DNA of 64,000 nt from Mastigias papua (Eukaryota > Cnidaria > Scyphozoa > Rhizostomeae > Mastigiidae), in assembly GCA_964019165.1 (NCBI GenBank), contig OZ025268.1:7541017-7605016 (forward strand), given 5' to 3'. The notes under the pieces are model-generated. The model was not told where the DNA came from. It saw only the letters and a program-made list of their open reading frames with translations, and did not search any database. Both the position numbers and the translations under genes were made by a program. This document shows positions 27,887-40,684 of this stretch, in pieces; positions within the stretch are counted from its first letter, which is position 1, and every line of letters begins with the position of its first letter.

Positions 27887-28547
27887 CAATTAGGCCATGC
27901 TTAATAAACAACCACTGCAAATAAATAGGCCTCTGGATTTTATACAAGGCTTGACATAGCAATCTATAATATCATGTTGTCATATACTTAAGGTACAATG
28001 CTAATCGGATAACAATGGTCGGTATAGAGACAGACATTATCTTGAGAGAATTTGTTGCAAATGTCTGGCGTTATCATTCACGTGTTTATAATTTTGTTTT
28101 GTTGTTTATCTTTATGTCTGCATGTGTCGTGAAAGATTTTCTGCAGCCTACTCACATCAATTTATTTCTGACATCGTATTGTTTACATGAATATGTCATA
28201 TAAGGCTTAAATATCCTAGAATAGAGCATAATTTAATCCCCTTATATGCCTAAGCAAGTTATTAATAATTGAAGATATAATGATTCAAAAATACTTCATA
28301 ACTTACAGCATTTAAGAATCATTTCGTTTAAATGACAAGCCTCATTAAGTGCCTGGGTAGCCCACGAATATTCAAAATCATCCCATTTGTAGAGCTGTAC
28401 GATAAGGCCCGTTTTTATTGACATGTGACTCACAGGATGTGCAAGGAAGCATTTGTATCTAACGCATTAAGATACAAAAAAGTTAATTGCATTCACTGGA
28501 CTCTGAATCCAACGAGTTAGTTCTTAGAAATATAATTTTATATCTAT
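27885..28547 (+). repeat. 663 bp direct repeat, copy 2
   Basis: Second copy of 26177-26839, offset by 1708 bp. At its left end it is fused to the palindrome with about 2 bp of shared sequence; at its right end TATATCTAT runs into (TA)n where copy 1 continues into single-copy DNA. Confidence 0.9.
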
Positions 28548-28699
28548 ATATATATATATAAATCTATATATATATATATATATATAAATATACATAGTAC
28601 AAATACTGATACAGAATACCAAGGCCTGTTTAGGGTGCTCAATAAAAAATGCTGAATAAGAAAAAGATAAATTGCTACTGCGCGGTTTTGATTTCTTCT

Positions 28700-28780
<81 letters not shown>
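28548..28780. repeat. (TA)n microsatellites
   Basis: (TA)n tracts at about 28545-28587 and 28708-28780, separated by about 120 bp of ordinary sequence. Open frames of alternating Tyr/Ile across them are artefacts of the repeat. Confidence 0.9.
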
Positions 28781-28784
<4 letters not shown>

Positions 28785-28858
28785 AATTCGGCTAAAGCTG
28801 ACATAGGTAAATACTAAGTCATGAGTGAGCTATCACAATTGGAAAATTTATTTTGGCC

Positions 28859-29143
<285 letters not shown>

Positions 29144-30105
29144 GTATATATATAAGCGTGTGTCTGTGTGTGTATGTATGTGTATGTTTATATTTATACT
29201 TAAGAGATAAATATCGAAAGCTCTGATTTGCCAAATTGTTTCTCATTTGCATTGCATAAAACTGTTCTCTCAGTGTAGGTCTCTCTTCAGTTTTGACCCA
29301 AAGAGGTACAATTCTCTAATGAGGAACGAATGTTTTGTCTGAGTACATAGACTAGAATGTAGGGCAGAACAACACATCTTTTAGTGTTTGTGACTAACAA
29401 GAAATGATCTAAACCGCAACTGTGAGATTTTAGTCAAAGGTGTAAGGACCTCTTATAGAGCCTAGCTAGCTTTCAGCGCTATATTTCAGTATCACCTTCG
29501 TTAAAGGTCACCAAACCACCACTACTCTATAGCGGTAGTGCTAGTCACCATCTACCGAAGGAACTTAAGCTAGCCATGTCGTTCTAAGGATTACGACTTA
29601 TTTGGACTCATTTTTTGATGCAGAATAGAATTGCAGACATTCCTGTTGTAGTATACCAATGTTTTGAACTGAGAAAGGCACCTTCTAACGTCAACAAAAT
29701 ATTTTAGAATGCACAGCCTTTCCTCAAAAGTCCCAATAAACGGAATAAATCTCATAAGTACAATAAACGTGAATAAGTTCAAAAGCGAAGTAAAAGACAA
29801 TGGTATAAAGTAACAAAGAACCAAATCTTGCTGGAAATCTCTCATTCCATACTCCAACTTATTTGCATCGAATTTAGAGGAATTGAAAATCACTCTTGTA
29901 GAGAATTCAAGGGGCATGTCCCCAGTCTCCCCTTAGCGGCGCTACAGGTGGTCTAGAATTTGTGGGTAAATACCTGTCCTGTTTCCAAGGTATTGCACAG
30001 TAACTGTAGATAACTAGAATCATAAGTAATGTACTTAATGAAATTCTAATCATAAAATTTCAGGCTTTTGATATATTCTATACCCTAATATTTCCATGTT
30101 GAAAA

Positions 30106-30607
30106 ATAAGAATGATGACAAAAAGAGACCACATAATTCTTGAATACTCTGACGACTGATCCATTATTATAAATATACGACTATTCCATTGTCTATTATT
30201 TTGGAGTGTATTCTATTTTTATGCTTTTGGTGTCTATACTCTCCCTAGTGATCCTGCTTTGTCTTTCCACAGTTGCTGTCTATAGTCTGCTCTTACGGTG
30301 TTTACCAGTTTTATTCACGCTCCCCTTCACGTCCATCCCTTCCATATGCTCTCTTCTTCATCGGTTTATCTTACGTGGTTTTGATCTACTCCTTGAGATA
30401 TATAGATTTTCTACCATATTTATATCCTTGTACAGAAGATGGCTCAAGCATGAATCGAAACGTTTACGTCAAATCACACCAGATTAGCCTTTAAAAATGG
30501 AATTGTCATAAAATAGTCATAGTATGGACTAATGTTATATTTATAGCACCGGATCAGTCGTTAGAGTATTCAAGCATTATGTGGTCTCTTTTTGTCAGCA
30601 CTCTTAT
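30106..30607. mobile_element. Element with about 73 bp terminal inverted repeats
   Basis: Left arm 30106-30178 and right arm 30535-30607 are inverted copies with only a handful of mismatches; both contain GACAAAAAGAGACCACATAA. The roughly 355 bp between them have no transposase. An open frame at 30206-30487 is very hydrophobic and is probably chance. The interior also carries a hammerhead-like sequence (30433-30470). This is a non-autonomous foldback or MITE-type element; I could not identify a target duplication or superfamily. Confidence 0.7.
30433..30470 (+). ncRNA. Decayed hammerhead-like motif
   Basis: CAGAAGA, then TGGCTCAAGCATGAATC, then GAAACG and later GTC, closely resembling the motif of the Penelope-like remnant at 34055-34096. 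The first core base is A instead of C and stem II is imperfect, so it is not expected to be active. Confidence 0.3.
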
Positions 30608-30902
30608 GCTGTAATTCATCAAATAGCTTCTCTTCCCACATACAACATCAATATTTCCATGTTCTAGAAAGTCTCAAATACATAAGTGAGAAATACTATC
30701 GTTACCTTCTAAAACGCAACTATAGCAAAATGAAATCTCAAATTTACTAAGCTAAATAATGTCTTCGATCTGTTACGATCTCGTTAGCATTTAGCATTTA
30801 TATCTCCACAAGGATTATATCCATCTTCTCTTGTATTTAATCGATAACCTCGGTGCCATGCAGGTTTCAAACATGAGAGACCATGAGGCTCTGGAATGAG
30901 TG

Positions 30903-31181
30903 ATGGCTCTCGCCAGTAAAGTTTCCTCTGTGTTCCGTCCTGATCTTTTCGCAGGGAAAGTTGCTGTTGTAACAGGTGGTGGAACAGGAATTGGCAGGTC
31001 AATTACAGAGGAACTTGTTCATTTAGGTTGTAAAGTAGTCATTGCTTCTCGAAAGACAGAACGCCTAGAAAAGGCTGCGAACGAAATAAACTCACTTGCA
31101 GCAAAAACTTCACCAGGAAATGCAATAGAAAGTGGGAGTCCAGTTTTGCCTCTTAAATGCAACACACGTATAGAAAATGAG
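30903..31181 (+). CDS. PECR: Peroxisomal trans-2-enoyl-CoA reductase, exon 1
   Basis: Residues 1-93 of a short-chain dehydrogenase/reductase that uses NADPH to reduce trans-2-enoyl-CoA in peroxisomal chain elongation. The Rossmann cofactor motif TGGGTGIG is at residues 24-31, followed by VVIASRKTERL, where an Arg-Lys pair favours NADPH. The frame matches animal PECR from its N-terminus. The start ATG (30903) has G at -3 and +4; an in-frame TGA at 30897-30899 excludes an upstream start. An out-of-frame ATG at 30896 opens a 7-codon upstream ORF overlapping the start. The donor is GAG|GTAAAT, phase 0. Confidence 0.95.
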
Positions 31182-32761
<1,580 letters not shown>

Positions 32762-34054
32762 TGATGTGGTTTGGTTTTCTTGGTATTTCACTCATGGTAC
32801 TTTCAGATAGTTGAAATGTTTTAAAATGTTCATGAACATGTATCTGCTATTATCATGTCTAAGCTGCACTAAAAGTTGCACACAGCCAGCATTTTGAATG
32901 TTAGACAATGGTTTTTCATTCTCTGAAAGAATGTAAAGAAGTACCTTTGGATCAAAAGTTCTCTGCAATACATCAGAAACAGTTTGAGCCTGGTCTACTT
33001 TAGATATGTGTGTGATGTAGTGCTACTTAGCAGGTGCTGAGGCTTCAAAAATAAATTTAATAATCTAATCATTAATTACATAATAAACAGTGCATCACAA
33101 TGCCAAGTTTTGTCAAATTATGTGTAGTATTTGTACTACTAATGATATTTTCTCAGTTTTCTTGGTGTAAGAACAATACTCAAGACATTTTTCATACTGC
33201 ATTTAAGTTCTTATGTGCTTTGGGTGCTTGGTTGTCAGCTTCCATAGGAATATGCTGCCAAAGTGTTGGCACAAATCAGAACAGAATTTGCCAGTCTCAT
33301 GGACAAACTATGATCTTGAAAGTTTCAAATATTAGCATTCTAGCTTTCATTGGAACTGCCAGAGGAATCATTACTTAAATTGTCATCTATTGGTGATTTT
33401 TAATCTTGACATTAATCACCAGAAAGAAGCAGTTTTAGAATTATAAGTACAAGTGTGTTAGAACTGAGATATGAGTTCAATTCACTCCTTATAAAGACCA
33501 GTTCTATGCAAGTGCCATAGAAGTAACATGGAGAAATCATATAAATGATTTATTGCATTTGTAATTCACACTTTTTGCATCAGCATGCTTATGTTTGTAA
33601 TCATATGCATTACAATAGGCAGAATGTGCACTTCAGAGTCATGAAAATTCTTGAGTTTAAAACCAAAATAATATATGGCTTGCTGGTTACATGACAACTC
33701 CCTAGTGAAAATCCATGAAATGATAAAAAATTTCTCAGGTTAGAAAGTGTTAATTTCTTGCCTTAGACTCTTACCTAAATGAGAATAAATCAGTGTATAT
33801 TTTGCAAAATCTCCAGCTGGGTATATACTTCTTTTTTCCTTTTGCCCATAAAAAGCTAATGAATGTTTTGCAGAACAGAAATCTTATCTTGTGAAATTGC
33901 CTTTTTTATGCAGTGCAAGATTCCACTTTAGCTGTTTTTACTTGACAATAAGGACGACAACAAAAAAAGAAATCATTTCAATTATAGACGAATCATATGA
34001 CTATTCCAGTGGTTACATTTTGACAAATCCGGTATGACTAATCCAGTACAGTAT

Positions 34055-34096
34055 GACAAATCTAGATGTTTCGACTCAGCCTTGAGTCATCCTCAG
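34055..34096 (-). ncRNA. Hammerhead-like motif of a Penelope-like remnant
   Basis: On the - strand: CTGAGGA (plus 34090-34096), a hairpin GACTC/GAGTC, GAAAC (plus 34068-34072), a short possible stem III, then GTC (plus 34055-34057), the usual cleavage triplet. Hammerhead ribozymes are known from Penelope-like elements. Against activity: an extra T lies between the core and stem II, and stem I does not pair. Confidence 0.45.
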
Positions 34097-34311
34097 TAAA
34101 GAGAAGAGGGGAGAAGGGATATTTAAGGGGAAGAACTATACGTGGATAAAATCCCACGTGATGTCAAATGGAAAACAGGAGGAAAGAGTATTGTAAGGAA
34201 GCAACAGCAAGAAAAACAGTAGGAAAAATTATTGTAAGTAGTTGAATAGAAATACCCAGAAGAATGGAAAGAACTGTAGAGGCAGAAAAGCAGCAAGTGA
34301 AAAGCAAGAAA

Positions 34312-34656
34312 TTAGAATAGAACCATAGAAATGGAGGACTGCTGGGAATTAAGGGAGGGTCTATCTCTTTGAATGAGGAGGCTCTCGTGTATGAGTAGAT
34401 CGTATGAATTACTGGTTTTACTAACTACGCTAAAATCATCAATAGAAGCAGTATGACCTGTTTGTTTAATATGATCTCTAATGGACGATAGGCTCGGTGA
34501 TGAGAGTTCACGTCCATTTCTATTAATACCTAGATGCCTGTTACAGCGAATCAAAAGATTCCTGTTGGTCTTAGCATAGTAAGAGGCATTACAGCCTCTA
34601 CAGCTATTCTTACCTTGAAACTGTAGTCTCTCTCTCAATGCTTCTTCAGTGAACAT
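34312..34656 (-). pseudogene. Penelope-like element remnant, GIY-YIG C-terminus
   Basis: A 114-codon frame reading NSCRGCNASYYAKTNRNL, then an Arg/His stretch, SSIRDHIKQTGH and SLNSQQSSISMVLF. This is the Cys-containing, Tyr-rich C-terminal endonuclease region of a Penelope-like reverse transcriptase, of a family different from the array in intron 4. The second GIY-YIG motif is damaged (YYAKT where YIGxT is expected). No reverse transcriptase domain precedes it, so the copy is 5'-truncated. Its 3' region on the - strand leads to the hammerhead-like motif. Confidence 0.7.
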
Positions 34657-34969
34657 TTATCGTTACTGGTCTTAGACATGGTTTTGCTCCTCTCAATCAA
34701 ATAGATATTTGTGGTAGAGTCATTTGATGTAACTAAGCAAGCGGACAGGGCGGTTTGTTGTTAATGTGCTAATGATATGAAATAATTGATTCACAAACTT
34801 CTGTATCAAATGCAATGCATTTAGGATATATTTCTTGGTATTATATCATTTCAAAAATAGTTGTTTTCTAGAGAGTACTTCATCCTGTGATTTTTAACAA
34901 AATATGGGATATTAATTCAGTGTAAAACAAAATAAAAGATGATTGTTCATTCTTGTCTTTGTATTTCAG

Positions 34970-35051
34970 CATACAACTCATGGATGAAAAACAACGGTGG
35001 TGCCATTGTTAATATTACCATGGATTTTTGGAATGGATTTCCTGCAATGGC
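34970..35051 (+). CDS. PECR: PECR, exon 3
   Basis: Completes codon 149 and encodes residues 150-175 plus two bases: AYNSWMKNNGGAIVNIT...GFPAMA. This matches the PECR strand-beta5 region, where the human protein has a closely similar WMK..GGSIVNI..GFP stretch. The acceptor is TTTCAG|C and the donor GC|GTGAGT, phase 2. Confidence 0.93.
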
Positions 35052-36021
35052 GTGAGTGTAGTTATTTGGTATTTGGGTGTTCAAAAGACCTTATACTCAT
35101 CAAGGCTGTCAGGTTTATACTGAACAAGTTAATATACTTTTATTGTGCGAAAATTTCAATATTGTGAAAAAACTGGTAACATTCTGTTGCATACTGAATG
35201 GACTTTCTGGTCTTGCATTCATCAGATCAGACTACGAAGGGTTGGAAATGGTTAGTCCGATATACGATTCAGTACGTTGGGGAGTACCTGTTAGAGAGGA
35301 CACATCCTGAGCCGTCGGCATAGTGAGGTAGGGTGGCCAGTTCCTTTCCTTGCCGCCTTTAACTTACCCAGTGTTGCCACCAGGTACCCATTTGCTGTTA
35401 GGTGGACAGTGAGTGAGCTTCTCAACTATGATAAGAGGATTCGGCTCTATCCATCGATATAAAAGATTAAGTAGAAATATGCAGCCAGGTATGGATAAAA
35501 TCTCACTTGAGAAGATCACCAGTGTATCTTTTCCGTAGTTTTTGGCCAGTAGGCCCCCCACTTACTAGTCAAGCTAATAACGAACCATTTGCCTAGGACT
35601 CATATGAACATCTTGGAAGGGATTAAGTATTAGAAAAACTATTGCTTGGTGTGATATTCAGCACCAAAATGATAATGTGGGAGGGACAGTAGGAATAGAG
35701 ACATCTCGAAAACAATACATTTCCTCTTAATGCAAATATTGTGTGGATCATTTATATGACTACAAATTTGCCGTAGAAATTATATTTTGAGCGATCTGGG
35801 TTTGTTTAATTTTTAATTTAAGCAGAAGGTACAATATAAATCAAAATAAAGGTGCAGATTCGTTAGAATTAGACGAGACGGTTATTGCCGATTTACCCTA
35901 CTATTACCTGCATAATAACACGGTTGAACTCTGGTGTCGTCAGCATTTGCGATAAAAAAACAGCCTAGCCATTGTATCTCTCAACATCAATGGTCTTAGA
36001 AGCCATATCGATGAAATTACA

Positions 36022-36487
36022 TTGCCACTTAATGAGCTAGAAATTGATATACTAGCACTAAATGCAGCCAGATTAGATTATTCTTTTTATCGCCAGATAA
36101 CAGACATTACTGGATTTAAGCAAGTGCGACTTGACAGATCTCGTCGAAGTGTGGGTAAAGAGCCAACTAGGGTCGCCCTCACGACATCTGCACTTATCAA
36201 CCATATAGCAACATCTTGCATAGGTAACATCCTTGAAGCAGTGGTTCATGAAATTGCACGCAGTGACCACTTTCTAATATTTTGCATGCGCAAGTTAAAT
36301 GCCTTAAATTCTGGTGGATATAAGACTATCAGAACAAGAAATATGAAAACTTCAATGAAAAAGCAACCTTGGGTGATGTTGCAAAAGCCCCTTTGGAAAT
36401 GTTTTTGCGTAGCAGATAACATTGGTTCAATGGTCGAAGTATGGTCATACTTTTTCTCTTCCATCATAGAAAAGCACACCCCTATTA
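36022..36487 (+). pseudogene. LINE endonuclease fragment
   Basis: C-terminal part of an apurinic-type (EEP) endonuclease of the LINE above. The conserved SDH motif is present at about residue 80 of the frame (ARSDHFLIF), followed by a RKLNALNSGGYKT linker. The frame is cut at TPIKA by the MITE inserted at 36488; the open frame beyond that point is MITE sequence. The N-terminal catalytic Asn/Glu region is degraded. Confidence 0.7.
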
Positions 36488-37320
36488 AGGCCCTGATACA
36501 CGGTCAGATATTCGATTTGAAATCTGATCACATAATGAGGGATAAGATATCTTAAGAATAAAAAAAGATATTTCTAGAAGGATTAGGAATAAAATCAGAA
36601 TATTTGATGAAATATGAGAAGCTTCCGATGGAGTTATATACTGCAACCATCTATGCATGGTCAAAAATATGTCATGGTTCACGAGCGAGAGTACATTCTT
36701 GGTGACATACTCCGTGTCAATCAGGAGTGAAAAGCAGAGACACTGAAAAAATGTCTCCGGTCCACATCCTTTTCCTTTACTGCATGTTTTCCTTGTCTGC
36801 CCCTCATGTTTGCTATAGCACATGCATCAATAACAACGAAAAGAGATTCTTTCTCCTCATCATAAGAATTCACCTTCAAATGACAAGTATGCTTCTCGGA
36901 GGACGGTTTGTGATTATAATTGCAGAGTAACTAGCAAGGCAACAGGCTCTGCTTCATGTAACAAAGAAACAGCGTTAGCACTGACCAATGTGCGATTGCC
37001 GGTGATGATGGTATATTAGAGGGGCCGGGTGCCGAACGCCACTTTGGCGCCAAGCCCAGACCGCGCCTCAAACCGCATGGAAGAAAATGAATGAAAACTT
37101 TCACTATCATCTCATGTTTCATCAGATATTCAGAATAAAATCAAAACAAATTGATTTTATTCGCAAGATTTTTTAATCCTTTGCGAGATTTCTCGGAATA
37201 TCTCAAGAATATATTTTGTCATGTTACACGATAAGATATGCAAAAGATATTCTTAAGATATTTGTTTCCTTCGTCACATGATCAGATATCTTATGAATAT
37301 CTTACCGTGTATCAGGGCCT
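36488..37320. mobile_element. PIF/Harbinger-type MITE inserted in the LINE
   Basis: The 833 bp element has terminal inverted repeats AGGCCCTGATACACGGT (left, 36488) and its complement ending at 37320, with sub-terminal AGATATTC/ATCTGATCA motifs continuing the match for tens of bases. It is flanked by TTA at 36485-36487 and TTA at 37321-37323. A 3 bp TWA target duplication is the hallmark of PIF/Harbinger. There is no transposase. The LINE frame resumes after the element (RDIGVSDRN), so it inserted into an existing LINE copy. Confidence 0.85.
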
Positions 37321-38878
37321 TTAGAGATATAGGAGTTTCAGATAGGAACTGCCCCAGGGTTAACTCTGAGCTCAAGGCTATGATGAAATCAAGAGATCGG
37401 TTGGAAAGGCGTCCGTTAGCGCTAAATCGGAAACCCTAATGCGCTCCTATAGAAAAGTTAGGAATAAAGTAAAAACATTTCTCTTATAAAGAATTTTACA
37501 GCGATAGAAGATCCCAACATAGCAGAACATGAAGGAAACTTGGAAGATAACAAATGATCTTCTCAATAAAAGATATAAATCCACCAGTATTAACTCTCTT
37601 TTTGTTGGAAACGTCGAAATTGTAGACAAACGGCAATTCTCAAGTATTTTGAATTCATATTTCTGCTCTGTTGCTGAGTGAGGAATTAGCAAACAAGATA
37701 TAAGATTATGCAAGTCCTTTATTACCTGGAATGTATGCAATGAATAAACGCAGCACTAGATTCCTCTTTGATAATAATCAAGATCAGCTTATAATGGTAG
37801 CCATGGCTAAGATCAAAACCTCAAAAGGCTTTGGAAATTTTAATATATCTAGTGATTTTCTAAATCTTGCTTTGCCAATCATCAGAAAATATCTTGCATA
37901 TCTGTTCAACAGATCTATCGGCCGGTGCAAATTCCCTGCTACTTGGAAAGTTGTGCGAGTAACTCCAATATTTATTGATGGGCACAAGAGTGCTAAAGAA
38001 AATTATCTGCCAATTTCAGTCCTGCCTATCATTCCCAGGCTTTCTGAGAAAATAATACAACCAACTGTGCAAGTGCCGAAATAATCATGGGTTTCTATCA
38101 GCCAAATCAGTCGGGGTTTAGGGCCCTCCACTCAACGCTCATTGCATTATTGAAAAACACTGATGATTGGTATAGTGGGATGGATCTCAGTAAATATGTA
38201 GGAACTGTATTTGTTGACCAGAAAATAGCATTTGAAACTGTCGATCATAGTATTCTTTTACAGAAACTTGACCATTATGGGATTCAAGAGCTTGACTTAA
38301 AATGGTTCGAATCTTATCTGTCAGGTCGTAAACTAGAATTGACGGTGTAGACTCTAGCATTCAAAATTATAAATATTGGAGTTCCCCAAGGCTCATGCCT
38401 TGGCCCTTTGCTCTTCCTGATCTATATAAATTATCTGCCTTTTTTAGTCAAAAATGCAAAGGTCTCCATCTTTTCTGACGACACCAGCTTAGCGTTTCAA
38501 TCTGAAAATATATCTCAGCTGACTGCAGCACTCAATGACAATGTTGGGAATTTACATCTTTGGCTCAGGGGTAATAAACTATCCCTACATGTAGCCAAAC
38601 CCCAATCATTGCTCATTTCCACTAGACATAGGCAAGCTGTTATGAAGGAACAGGCAGTAACACTAGCTCTTAATATCTGCGATGCACCGGTAGAGGTTGC
38701 TGAAAACATCAAATATTTAGGGGTGTACATTGATAGCATTTTGGACTGGAAGAAGCAGATCCAAGAAATTTCAAAAAAGGTTTCGCGGTCCTTGAAAGTA
38801 ATTAGGTATTTTAGACGATTTTCACCATTCGACGCATTGAAATATCTCTATAACAGCATTGTGGATCCACATGTCTGA
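37321..38878 (+). pseudogene. LINE reverse transcriptase, broken
   Basis: Begins RDIGVSDRN after the MITE. The stretch 37731-38084 encodes KGFGNFNISSDFLNLALP and WKVVRVTPIF, the N-terminal RT region. A frameshift near 38084 leads to 38087-38350 with QSGFRALHST and FVDQKIAFETVDH (first catalytic Asp kept). A single in-frame TAG at 38348-38350 precedes 38408-38878 with GVPQGSCLGPLLF just upstream and FSDDTS (catalytic Asp pair kept; Ser replaces the usual Ala). The remainder to about 39305 is interrupted by further stops. Confidence 0.85.
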
Positions 38879-39571
38879 TATTGCTGCGCAGTCTGGGGCG
38901 TAGCTGGGGCATCCGAAATAAATCATTCACGAAAGCTACCAAATCGTGCAGCTAGAATAATCACTAGTAGCAGGTATGATGATGCCCCTAGTAAGACGCT
39001 TATCAGACAATTAGGTTATAGAACATTTCAAGAAACGATTCAACACGAATCACGAGTTATGGTTTATAAATCAGTTATTGGGCTTGCTCGACAATACCTC
39101 CGTGATACAATTACTCGAAATTCTGAAAATCCTTAGTACGAGCTTCGTAGCACTGCTGCTGACCTGCAAATCCCAGAACGAAATACAGCTAATGACCAAA
39201 GAGGGCTCTCGTCCTGGGGAGCAAAATTGTGGAACTTCCTCTCAACTGAGATAAAATTGGCACCAACCATTATCAACTGTAAAAACTTGAAGCAAAATGG
39301 ACTTTGATATTCATTATGTATAGTTTGTTTGATGAGCTATCTATTTATTTTCTTATTCATGTATTTACCTTATCTATTTATATATTTACATTTTTTCTTA
39401 ATTTCTCTGTAACTAGTAATTGTAAATAGGTTTTTAAGACCTTGATGGTATATTTGTATGTAAATGGAGGACCTCTTGAAATCCAGCTACGGCTGAAGGG
39501 ATACACTCCCTAAACGTTGTTAATAATAAAAATTGATAATAATGAAAGCTGATCTTTTATCGGAACCTTAA

Positions 39572-40473
<902 letters not shown>

Positions 40474-40541
40474 CAATCTATCTGTCTTGATCCAAACGCA
40501 GAAAAAATACATAGAAAAATAGAAACCACTTTGTATCTTGT

Positions 40542-40574
40542 ACCGGTTTCATCCGTTTAATACGGAATCCTCAG
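40542..40574 (-). ncRNA. Hammerhead-like motif, copy A
   Basis: On the - strand CTGAGGA, a 5 bp hairpin TCCGT/ACGGA flanked by unpaired T's, GAAA, then the self-complementary ACCGGT and A. Known hammerhead motifs in Penelope-like elements often have such short stem III sequences and may act as dimers. The T-T mismatch at the base of stem II and a weak stem I argue for low activity. Confidence 0.45.
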
Positions 40575-40684
40575 CGAACTGAACAATGCCAGTGTTACGC
40601 TCAAATTTATAGAGAAGTTGTACATAGTAATGCGTAAGATTTAATGAAAGTACCAAGCATCGACACATATGACGTTTAATCGAC

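Larger units (their letters stand above)
35940..39543 (+). mobile_element. Decayed non-LTR retrotransposon (Jockey/CR1/L2-like group)
   Basis: The + strand encodes, in order, an endonuclease fragment (LNINGLRSHIDEI from about 35967, ILALNAARLD, SDHFLIFC), a linker after the MITE, reverse transcriptase blocks (QSGFRALHST, FVDQKIAFETVDH, GVPQGSCLGPLLF, FSDDTSLAF), and the C-terminal SSWGAKLWNF motif near 39219. Several frames are needed, with stops and at least one shift. The 3' end is ATACACTCCCTAAACG followed by a short AATAAT-type tail near 39530, typical of this LINE group. It is inactive. Confidence 0.88.

Noticed and set aside
33100..33378. Frame with a signal-peptide-like start
   Set aside because: Located in PECR intron 2, no homology, no poly(A) signal or splice evidence; hydrophobic starts are common by chance.
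36485..36930. Open frames of 67-112 codons inside the MITE
   Set aside because: No similarity to Harbinger transposase or MADF proteins; the element is non-autonomous.
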